DNA of 5,168 bases from CAYUJH01 sp964394585 (GTDB lineage Bacteria > Bacteroidota > Bacteroidia > Cytophagales > Flammeovirgaceae): assembly GCA_964394585.1 (NCBI GenBank), contig CAYMYI010000191.1, forward strand, positions 1-5,168, written 5' to 3'. Within the stretch, counting starts at the first letter, position 1. Each line of letters opens with the position of its first letter. This document shows, piece after piece, positions 1-5,168 of this stretch. The notes below the pieces were generated by a model. The model was given only the letters and a program-made list of their open reading frames with translations, was not told the DNA's origin and made no database searches. The position numbers were made by a program, and so were the translations under genes.

Positions 1-763
1 GGCGATTCCCTCTGCGTCGGTAGCAGAAGTTGCACAAAAACTCAAGGTACTAGGAACGAGCGATAAAGTGTTTGTTTCGGCAGTGAAGGGGATGGTGGCG
101 AGTACTCACCAGTTAGTTACCGATTTTCTGCAATCTGAACATGGTATTGGAATTGCTGCGGAAAAGATGGCTGTGATTGCCGGTCCGTGTCATGCTGAAG
201 AAGTAGCAATGGAGCGCCAGTCGTATCTAAGTATAGCTTCTGACAGTTTGCAAACTGCTCAACAAATTGCCGATTTGCTGAGCTGCCGTTTCATCAAAGC
301 TACGCCAATGAGCGATGTTGCCGGGGTAGAATTTTCAGCGGTTCTTAAAAATATTATTGCTATCGCTTGCGGCATTGCCGGAGGCCTCCGATACGGCGAT
401 AATTTCCAAGCGGTGTTGGTATCAAACGCTATGCAAGAAATCCAACGCTTTGTTGATGCTGTCGCACCGTTAGAACGTGCTTTGAATGGTTCTGCTTACC
501 TTGGCGACTTGTTAGTAACTACTTACTCCAAATTTAGCCGAAACAGAACTTTCGGTTATATGCTAGGCAGAGGGTACTCGGTGCGTTCTGCCCAAATGGA
601 AATGGAAATGGTAGCCGAAGGCTATTATGCTGTAAAAAGCGTACAAGAAATAAATAAACAATATCAGGTCAATATGCCAATCACTACAGCCGTTTATCAC
701 GTAGCGTATGAGCGGATTTCTCCCATTATCGAGTTTAGGATTTTGGAAGAAAAACTAATTTAA
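1..763 (+). CDS. gpsA: NAD(P)H-dependent glycerol-3-phosphate dehydrogenase, 3' part
   Basis: GpsA reduces dihydroxyacetone phosphate to sn-glycerol 3-phosphate, the backbone of phospholipids, in the cytoplasm. The reading frame is open from base 2, so the gene begins before the window. About 253 residues are visible against a usual 330-340, so roughly the first 80, including the Rossmann GxGxxG loop, are missing. Counting from base 2, motifs in order are: the GPCHAEEVA segment near residues 61-69 (family GPxxAxEVA); SAVLKNIIAIACGIAGGL near 112-129 with the family's catalytic Lys at 116 (codon 347-349); GDN at 132-134; YLGDL near 166-170; SRNRTFG near 179-185; and the EG pair at 206-207. The GTG at 68 is an internal Val codon, not the start. 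The stop is TAA at 761-763, followed 10 bp later by the next gene on the same strand. The visible part shows no frameshift or lost key residue. Identification is firm. Confidence 0.95.
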   Translation, partial: AIPSASVAEVAQKLKVLGTSDKVFVSAVKGMVASTHQLVTDFLQSEHGIGIAAEKMAVIAGPCHAEEVAMERQSYLSIASDSLQTAQQIADLLSCRFIKATPMSDVAGVEFSAVLKNIIAIACGIAGGLRYGDNFQAVLVSNAMQEIQRFVDAVAPLERALNGSAYLGDLLVTTYSKFSRNRTFGYMLGRGYSVRSAQMEMEMVAEGYYAVKSVQEINKQYQVNMPITTAVYHVAYERISPIIEFRILEEKLI

Positions 764-773
764 CTTCTTCTTT

Positions 774-1862
774 ATGAAAGAAATTTCTCTCTTCTGCATT
801 GCCTTCGTAGGAAGTGTGGGTATTACTCCTCTGATGATGCGTATGTTCAAAAGGCATGGTATTATGGATACTCCCGGCGGCAGAAAACTTCATTTTACTG
901 AAAAACCTACCATGGGAGGTGTAGGCATTTTTGCCGGGCTGATTATCGCAATTTCTTTATGGCATTTATTCTACAGCCCCGATGAGTATTTAGGGCTTTT
1001 TATCTCGGTTTCTATGATTTTTTTGATTGGTCTCGCCGACGATTTATTTGCTTTACGTGCCCGATATAAATTTTTAGGGCAAACTTTGGCAATTCTCATT
1101 CTTATGTTTGTTGCCAATGCTCACATCCCCTCTCTGTATGGTGTGTTGGGGGTTTACTCTATTCCTGCTTGGCTTGGTACATTGCTTACTTTCTTTACTA
1201 TTTTGGCAATCACCAATGCCATGAACCTGCTCGACGGTATCGACGGGCTCTCCGGCTCTATCGGGTTGACTTTCTGTCTGTTTACCGGAGTTTGGTTTAT
1301 TTCTACCGAGGCGCATTTTGAAGCTGCTGTAGCTTGTGCTCTTGCGGGGGGCATCTTAGGATTTCTGCTATTTAATTGGGCGCCTTCTCGAATCTTTATG
1401 GGCGATACAGGCGCCCTGCTCATCGGGTTTATCATCGCATGGCTTGCCATTCGTTTTCTTAATCATAACCAAACACTTCCTAGCATTCATTACTATCAAG
1501 CTAGTGCGAGTGTAGCCATTGCAATTGCTGCGCTAATTGTCCCATTGTTTGATACTCTCCGAGTTTTCAGCATTCGGATTTGGCAAAAACGCTCTCCGTT
1601 TTCAGGCGATAAAATTCATCTACACCATTTATTCCTGCGATATTTTCAGTATTCGCACCAGCGGACAACACTCATCTTGGCAGGAACAAATCTGAGCATT
1701 TTAATTTTGATATGGCAAATGCGCTGGTTGCCTCCTAACATGGCGATACTTCTTGTATTAGTGTTGAGCCTATCGCTATATTTTGTATTGATAAAAATGG
1801 TACAAAATGCAGAAAAAAAGATTAAAAAAAGGCGTAACCTCTCAAACCGTACGATGGTATAA
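774..1862 (+). CDS. Polyprenyl-phosphate GlcNAc-1-phosphate transferase (WecA/TagO/MraY-like, glycosyltransferase family 4)
   Basis: This 362-residue polytopic membrane protein should transfer a sugar 1-phosphate, probably GlcNAc-1-P from UDP-GlcNAc, onto undecaprenyl phosphate on the cytoplasmic face. That is the first step of a surface polysaccharide. Family motifs are all present: MDTPGGRKLHFTEKPTMGG (31-49), the LADD pair with D89/D90, NAMNLLDGIDGLSG (148-161) with D154 and D157, the RIFMGDTGAL loop (206-215) with D211, and the His-rich cytoplasmic loop KIHLHHLFLR (280-289). Hydrophobic segments alternate along the whole length and the last is near 322-341. The HLHH loop and the KP-x-MGG form fit WecA/TagO better than MraY, which would normally sit in a division-wall cluster. 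The ATG lies 10 bp after gpsA, suggesting co-transcription. The C-terminus is a basic tail (KKIKKRR near 348-354), and its last seven codons overlap proB on the other strand. The exact sugar cannot be read from the sequence. Confidence 0.92.
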   Translation: MKEISLFCIAFVGSVGITPLMMRMFKRHGIMDTPGGRKLHFTEKPTMGGVGIFAGLIIAISLWHLFYSPDEYLGLFISVSMIFLIGLADDLFALRARYKFLGQTLAILILMFVANAHIPSLYGVLGVYSIPAWLGTLLTFFTILAITNAMNLLDGIDGLSGSIGLTFCLFTGVWFISTEAHFEAAVACALAGGILGFLLFNWAPSRIFMGDTGALLIGFIIAWLAIRFLNHNQTLPSIHYYQASASVAIAIAALIVPLFDTLRVFSIRIWQKRSPFSGDKIHLHHLFLRYFQYSHQRTTLILAGTNLSILILIWQMRWLPPNMAILLVLVLSLSLYFVLIKMVQNAEKKIKKRRNLSNRTMV

Positions 1863-2924
1863 ACGCAGGTAATCGTAATGAATTAGGGGTGGCTCTTTCG
1901 ATTTTCCTAACTTGTTTTCGGCTGCTTTTTTGCCATACCGTGCCACGCCCACGCCTAGTTCTTCATCTTGCTGATTGAGAATCTTTAGCAAATCGCCTTT
2001 ACGGAAATCACCTTCTAACCGAATAATCCCTACAGGCAGCAAACTGGTAGCGCGCTCCGAAAACAGCGCGCGTTGTGCTCCTTCGTTAATCCATACACTT
2101 GCCTTGCTATAACCGCCTGACGTTGCTACCCACGTTTTAATGTTAGATGCCTTAGAAGCTGCCGGAAAATATGTACCGGGGTTCGCATTATCTAACATAA
2201 TTTCGAGCAAAATCGAAGGGGAAAAACCATTGGCAATGTAAACAGGAATACCTAACTGAGCTATTTTTAAAGCGTTATGGCATTTGGTGATCATCCCTCC
2301 ACGTCCAAACGAGGAACGCTGCGATCCAACGATGCTAGCAAAGTTTACCTCTCCTTCCCTAATTTCTTTAAGAATCGATGCGTTATCATCTGACGGATCG
2401 CGATCGTATACCCCTTCAATATTACTTAAAATAATGAGCCTATCCGCATTAAGCATCGCAGCGACAAGTCCGGCAAGTTCATCGTTATCGGTAAACATAA
2501 GCTCGGTAATCGCAACGGTATCGTTCTCGTTCACCACGGGCAATACGCGGTTTTCTAACAATGCATTTAAGCAATTGCGCATGTTCAAATAATGCTGCCG
2601 ATCTTTAAAGTCTTGTTTGGTAACTAATACCTGGGCACATTGCGCATTTTGAGCTGCCAACATTGCCTGATAACGTTGCAACAGTGCCACTTGCCCTATC
2701 GCAGCTAAAACTTGACGTTCTTCTACCGGGCTTTTCGTTTTTAACGTGGTTTGCAGGCTTCTGCCAGCAGCTACCGCACCCGACGATACCAAAACTACCT
2801 GAACCCCTTCGGCTTGTAACCGCACTAACTGCTCAATCAATTGTTGCATCAGTGCTTCGTTAGGGTATCCTTCTGCAGTTGTGAGGACGTTTGACCCTAC
2901 TTTAACCACTATCTTTTCTGCCAT
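1842..2924 (-). CDS. proB: Glutamate 5-kinase (gamma-glutamyl kinase) with C-terminal PUA domain
   Basis: ProB phosphorylates L-glutamate to gamma-glutamyl 5-phosphate, the first committed and usually proline-inhibited step of proline synthesis, in the cytoplasm. The protein has 360 residues, close to the family norm. The amino-acid kinase domain shows VVKVGSNVLT (6-15), VSSGAVAAGR (46-55), NENDTVAI (132-139), FTDNDELAGLVA (144-155), the aspartokinase-like LSNIEGVYDRDP (166-177), and FGRGGMITK (206-214) in the loop usually written GTGGMxTK. A PUA domain follows at about 276-355 (SLLPVGIIRLEGDFRKGD, 294-311). The ATG at 2922-2924 lies inside the end of the upstream transglycosylase gene, suggesting translational coupling. 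The stop lies inside the convergent wecA-like gene, so no proA can follow in the same transcript. ProA must be encoded elsewhere if the pathway is complete. Identification is firm. Confidence 0.96.
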   Translation of the reverse strand: MAEKIVVKVGSNVLTTAEGYPNEALMQQLIEQLVRLQAEGVQVVLVSSGAVAAGRSLQTTLKTKSPVEERQVLAAIGQVALLQRYQAMLAAQNAQCAQVLVTKQDFKDRQHYLNMRNCLNALLENRVLPVVNENDTVAITELMFTDNDELAGLVAAMLNADRLIILSNIEGVYDRDPSDDNASILKEIREGEVNFASIVGSQRSSFGRGGMITKCHNALKIAQLGIPVYIANGFSPSILLEIMLDNANPGTYFPAASKASNIKTWVATSGGYSKASVWINEGAQRALFSERATSLLPVGIIRLEGDFRKGDLLKILNQQDEELGVGVARYGKKAAENKLGKSKEPPLIHYDYLRLYHRTV

Positions 2925-3913
2925 AAAAATGATGATTCGCTTAATTGATATTTCTCTCGAATCATTTTATCAAAAATTAGCTGAGAAGCCAACGCTACTT
3001 GTGAATAATTTTGCGAAGCATTGCCAAAACGCCGTGTCTGCGTCTTCCATAATTGCCGAAATAAAGCAATGCCGCCTTCTTTAGGATTAATTTTTAGGAT
3101 GACTGCCTCCACATTTCTAGCACCAGCATGGTACACATGCAATACCATTAACCGAAACCAAAGATCATCTTCCTTGTAATGCAATTTATGTTTCGATAAA
3201 ATAGCCTTAGCTTTCGGAATACAGACTGTTTTAATGAGTTTTGCCGCTGCTTTTGCCGACTTAGCCAAATCGGCGCGCTCATCGACCTTAGCGTTTACCA
3301 CAAGCCCATACTGTTGAGCGATGCCTTTCATGAGTTGGAATGCTCCATAAGCACCTACCGGAGAGGTTCGTAACCGATTGGGGCTTTCAATCATCAGGAT
3401 GACTTGTGCATACCAAGGGTCTACACCTTCTTCTTTAAAGGCTTGAATACCGATATGAAGGCTATCCCAAACGTGGCCGAATTGGTAATAATGGCGCTTA
3501 CCGGTGGTAATGTAAACTTCTTCATCTTCAGAAAGTTGGAAAGCCGTTCGCACCGAATCTTTGAAAGCTTCGCGGGATTCTTTGTCCCGATCCATGTAAA
3601 ACGCCGTAGGAATACGCATCAGTATTTGGCGTGTTTCGGCAACATTCACTAGCGCTGTATCAGGGCTAAGCCCTATTACCTGTTCCCAAAATGCAGGTTG
3701 TACTAAAGTATCCCATCGCTCAGCGATTAAAAGCGTATCGTGTACAAATAAAGAATCTCTGCCTTGCAAATACATTTCGTAAGAAGATCGCAAGGGTGTT
3801 GTTTCTTTTTTTGGAGTAGGCGTACTGTGTGCATGCTTATAAATACCACGGGCAATTGAGCCTAACAAAAGCCCTCCGAGTAGTAGCAATCCGATACGTT
3901 GAATGGTAATCAT
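2909..3913 (-). CDS. Membrane-anchored lytic transglycosylase, SLT domain (MltD-like)
   Basis: Lytic transglycosylases cut the MurNAc-GlcNAc bond of peptidoglycan to give 1,6-anhydroMurNAc ends, acting in the periplasm. This 334-residue protein starts with a hydrophobic segment (about 7-20) that has no lipobox Cys, so it is a transmembrane anchor or ordinary signal rather than a lipoprotein signal. A polar linker and an unassigned region (about 30-150) follow. The SLT domain spans about 155-270: GVDPWYAQVILMIES with probable catalytic Glu176 (codon 3386-3388), SPVGAYGAFQLM (184-195) matching the family SPxGAxGxxQxM, and YGLVVNAKVDERADLAKS (202-219), which resembles MltD (YGL-x-VN-x-x-VDER). 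The usual AYNAG motif reads VYHAG (260-264). No LysM domain is visible, unlike typical MltD. The final codons overlap the proB start by 16 bp, so the two are probably co-transcribed. The start ATG at 3911-3913 is the only one that keeps the hydrophobic N-terminus. The family is clear; the subfamily is inferred. Confidence 0.87.
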   Translation of the reverse strand: MITIQRIGLLLLGGLLLGSIARGIYKHAHSTPTPKKETTPLRSSYEMYLQGRDSLFVHDTLLIAERWDTLVQPAFWEQVIGLSPDTALVNVAETRQILMRIPTAFYMDRDKESREAFKDSVRTAFQLSEDEEVYITTGKRHYYQFGHVWDSLHIGIQAFKEEGVDPWYAQVILMIESPNRLRTSPVGAYGAFQLMKGIAQQYGLVVNAKVDERADLAKSAKAAAKLIKTVCIPKAKAILSKHKLHYKEDDLWFRLMVLHVYHAGARNVEAVILKINPKEGGIALFRQLWKTQTRRFGNASQNYSQVALASQLIFDKMIREKYQLSESSFLWQKR

Positions 3914-4010
3914 GCCTTAAAAACTGCCTTTATTCTAAATTGGTTTTTAAATGTTGATTACTCCACAAATCAGCATAATAGATTTGTTAAAAGCATGATG
4001 CATCTTATTA
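3914..4010 (-). promoter_or_regulatory. AT-rich intergenic region, likely promoter area of the transglycosylase-proB pair
   Basis: This stretch separates the transglycosylase start from the terminator of the lipoprotein gene upstream. The terminator means the transglycosylase-proB pair probably needs its own promoter, and this is where it should lie. It is clearly AT-rich, but I could not find a convincing Bacteroidota promoter (TTTG near -33 with TAnnTTTG near -7) at correct spacing. A GATTTG on the minus strand (3964-3969) keeps only the TTTG half. The perfect 8-bp palindrome GATGCATC at 3997-4004 is probably chance. The promoter placement is inferred from layout alone. Confidence 0.35.
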
Positions 4011-4042
4011 TAAAAAAAGGCTTCTCAGAAAAGAGAAGCCTT
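4011..4042 (-). terminator. Rho-independent terminator of the receptor-lipoprotein transcript
   Basis: A perfect 10-bp inverted repeat, AAGGCTTCTC (4017-4026) with GAGAAGCCTT (4033-4042), encloses a 6-base loop. On the minus strand the stem runs directly into seven T residues (4018-4012). It begins 12 bp after the stop of the HmuY-like gene (4055), the right place to end that transcript. On the plus strand the stem is followed by only a short, broken T stretch, so it works in one direction. This is the clearest regulatory element in the window. Confidence 0.93.
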
Positions 4043-4054
4043 ATCTACTCATCG

Positions 4055-4672
4055 TTAATTAAATTGCCGCCTTCCGTTCTCGAGTACTACATACCGAAAA
4101 GTGTAGTAACGGTCTTCGGGGCGTGTAGCCAAATTGGCAAACAACTCGCTGCTGGTATCGGGATTGCCCTTGTAGTAACTCAAAATTTCTACTTTGGCAT
4201 AATTACCTTCCCCGGTTTTCACGAAGATGATTCTACCAGGAATCGCTAGAATGGCATGAGCCGGTGTTGCACTGCCATCGTTGTAACGGTACCAATTGGC
4301 AACAGCAGGCTCGCCTTCTTGGTCTACCCGATACCCATCGATAGGGGCTACGTTCAATTGTTCAAAAATACCATCTTGCATTTGGGCACCCCCTGCACCA
4401 GGCCCTGAGCTACCGTTATTGGTTAAAATGGTTGTGCTAGAAAACGCCAAATCCCACTTAGTAGAGTTTGAATCGGCTTTCGTAAGTATGGTGCCTGTTT
4501 CTAAATCGAAAAAGGTGAAACTAGGGGGATCGCCCCGCTCAGCATCCGGATTCGCCGGAATATCCACAGCTAGTTGCTCTACCACAGGGGAAAGCTCATC
4601 GGTTTCCGAACTGTCGCAAGCCCCTAAAATGGCGACACAAAAAAAGCTCAAAACATAATACTGAATTTTCAT
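4055..4672 (-). CDS. HmuY-family heme-binding outer-membrane lipoprotein
   Basis: HmuY-family proteins are Bacteroidota surface lipoproteins; the Porphyromonas gingivalis founder takes heme from host proteins and hands it to the receptor HmuR. I place the start at the ATG of 4670-4672, giving 205 residues, because it opens directly onto a lipoprotein signal: MKIQ, a hydrophobic core (about 5-15), and the lipobox LGAC with Cys19 as lipid site. The frame is open upstream, but an earlier start would bury this signal and overlap the receptor gene. Family-like features are SFTFFDLETG (51-60), TKWDLAFSSTTILTNNGSSG (71-90) followed by a Gly-rich PGAGGAQ, HAILAIPGR (139-147), and YAKVEILSYYKG (158-169). 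After Cys19 the protein holds just one Met (M98) and one His (H139). It lies 28 bp downstream of the receptor gene and ends just before a strong terminator. Family assignment is by motif memory; heme as ligand is inferred. Confidence 0.85.
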   Translation of the reverse strand: MKIQYYVLSFFCVAILGACDSSETDELSPVVEQLAVDIPANPDAERGDPPSFTFFDLETGTILTKADSNSTKWDLAFSSTTILTNNGSSGPGAGGAQMQDGIFEQLNVAPIDGYRVDQEGEPAVANWYRYNDGSATPAHAILAIPGRIIFVKTGEGNYAKVEILSYYKGNPDTSSELFANLATRPEDRYYTFRYVVLENGRRQFN

Positions 4673-4676
4673 ACTA

Positions 4677-4688
4677 TTTAAATTTAAA
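4677..4688. repeat. TTTAAATTTAAA palindrome just upstream of the HmuY-like start
   Basis: This is a perfect 12-base palindrome of A and T only, in the 28-bp gap between receptor and lipoprotein genes, ending 4 bp before the lipoprotein ATG on the minus strand. Such AT-rich leaders are usual before Bacteroidota start codons, where Shine-Dalgarno sequences are weak or absent, and they favour an unstructured start region. An operator role is possible but unsupported. Confidence 0.4.
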
Positions 4689-4700
4689 GTTGGATGATGT

Positions 4701-5168
4701 TTAGTGTTGAGAAAACTGAAAATTGATTCCACCAAACCATATTCTGCCCGGCATGGTAGGCTCAAAAGGATTCGTTTGATTGAAAATATTTTGAATTCCA
4801 GCCTCGAGGGTAAACCATTTCCCTAGCTGTTTGTGGGTGGTCAGGTTAATTAGCCAATAATTTGGTGCGTACTCTTCGGGTAAATCGATGATTTCATTTC
4901 CGTTGGCGTCGCCAATACCCCATCTTCCTCGATAGATGGCACGCAGCGCCACATCGAACTTCGCAGTTGTATTTTTATACCAAAGCTTTGCATTACCCGC
5001 ATGCCGCGAACGGTTGGGTAGCCCGCCATAATCGGCAATGGTTACCGCTTCGGTGCGTCCTGTTGCCATATTGCGCCGAAAAACGTTGCCTTCTCGAATG
5101 GAGCGAACCGCCTCTACATCGCGCGTATCGAGGTATTGATAACCTGCCGATGCGGTCAAGCTTTCAAA
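4701..5168 (-). CDS. TonB-dependent outer-membrane receptor, C-terminal part (HmuR-like)
   Basis: These receptors are 22-strand outer-membrane barrels that import large ligands using energy passed on by TonB. Only the last 155 residues are visible. The frame is open to the window edge, starting FESLTASAGYQYLDTRDV, so the plug and most of the barrel lie beyond it. The TTG at 5157-5159 is an internal Leu codon, not a start. Typical last-strand features are RSRHAGNAKLWYK, the DANGNEIID loop (visible residues 87-95), a pattern of alternating hydrophobic residues, and FTLEAGIQNIFNQTNP, the common N-(I/L)-F-x-x-x-(N/D)-P element just before the final strand, which ends GGINFQFSQH. The last residue is His rather than the usual Phe. 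The neighbouring HmuY-family lipoprotein makes a heme receptor the best guess; in P. gingivalis, by contrast, hmuY precedes hmuR. The receptor class is firm and the ligand is inferred. Confidence 0.88.
   Translation of the reverse strand, partial: FESLTASAGYQYLDTRDVEAVRSIREGNVFRRNMATGRTEAVTIADYGGLPNRSRHAGNAKLWYKNTTAKFDVALRAIYRGRWGIGDANGNEIIDLPEEYAPNYWLINLTTHKQLGKWFTLEAGIQNIFNQTNPFEPTMPGRIWFGGINFQFSQH

Noticed and set aside
68..70. GTG as a start for gpsA
   Set aside because: The frame stays open upstream to the window edge with GpsA-like sequence (AIPSASVAEVAQKL), so this is an internal Val and the gene is cut by the window.
1378..1416. 8-bp inverted repeat GGGCGCCT / AGGCGCCC in the wecA-like gene
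   Set aside because: The 23-base loop and the position over the conserved RIFMGDTGAL codons make chance the simpler reason; no T-run follows.
1074..1450. Two open frames on the minus strand within the wecA-like gene
   Set aside because: Their products are low-complexity, lack any domain I know, and lie opposite strongly conserved WecA motifs. They are shadows of that gene.
2284..3084. Three plus-strand open frames opposite proB and the transglycosylase gene
   Set aside because: They are antisense to well-matched family motifs, and their products look like nothing recognisable.
3899..4249. Plus-strand open frame of 116 codons across the intergenic region and the terminator
   Set aside because: It crosses a clear terminator hairpin and the antisense of the HmuY-like gene, and its product has no family features.
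4296..4658. Plus-strand open frame opposite the HmuY-like gene
   Set aside because: The minus strand carries the lipobox and HmuY-like motifs; this frame is its shadow.
4673..4765. Longer start for the HmuY-like gene (ATG at 4763-4765)
   Set aside because: It adds 31 residues in front of a complete lipoprotein signal and overlaps the receptor gene. The ATG at 4670-4672 explains the sequence better.
1..5168. Defence system, mobile element, CRISPR array or RNA gene
   Set aside because: I found no direct repeat array, transposase, integrase, nuclease or toxin motif, and no tRNA-like cloverleaf. Almost all bases are explained by housekeeping or transport genes.

Overview
The window looks like ordinary chromosomal DNA from a member of the Bacteroidota, probably a Cytophagales-like lineage; that rank is an inference. 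Three things support this. It carries an HmuY-type lipoprotein next to a TonB-dependent receptor. The GpsA and ProB motif variants are ones I associate with this phylum (GPCHAEEVA-x-ER-x-SYL in GpsA, FGRGGM-x-TK in ProB). The starts lack clear Shine-Dalgarno sequences and have AT-rich leaders. I see no tRNA, rRNA, CRISPR array, insertion sequence or phage gene. Coding density is high, and the only intergenic stretch above 100 bp is 3914-4054.

Plus strand, 1-1862: the 3' end of gpsA (glycerol-3-phosphate dehydrogenase, phospholipid precursor supply) is followed after 10 bp by a complete wecA/tagO-like gene. That gene encodes a polyprenyl-phosphate N-acetylhexosamine-1-phosphate transferase, which starts a cell-surface polysaccharide on a lipid carrier. 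The two are likely co-transcribed and both concern the cell envelope.

Minus strand, 1842-3913: a membrane-anchored lytic transglycosylase gene overlaps by 16 bp the start of proB (glutamate 5-kinase with a PUA domain). proB in turn runs tail to tail into wecA with a 21-bp overlap. No proA follows proB, because the next gene downstream is convergent, so proline synthesis here is not a proBA operon. The pairing with a peptidoglycan lytic enzyme is the oddest piece of gene order in the window.

Minus strand, 4011-5168: the 3' end of a TonB-dependent receptor gene (HmuR-like) is followed after 28 bp by an HmuY-family outer-membrane lipoprotein gene, and then by a strong intrinsic terminator. Together they look like a heme uptake pair: the lipoprotein captures heme at the surface and the receptor imports it. 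The lipoprotein has only one Met and one His after its lipidated Cys, which makes its heme ligation worth examining.

I do not see convincing evidence of a wholly new system. The findings are mostly about gene overlaps, unusual motif residues and operon partners.
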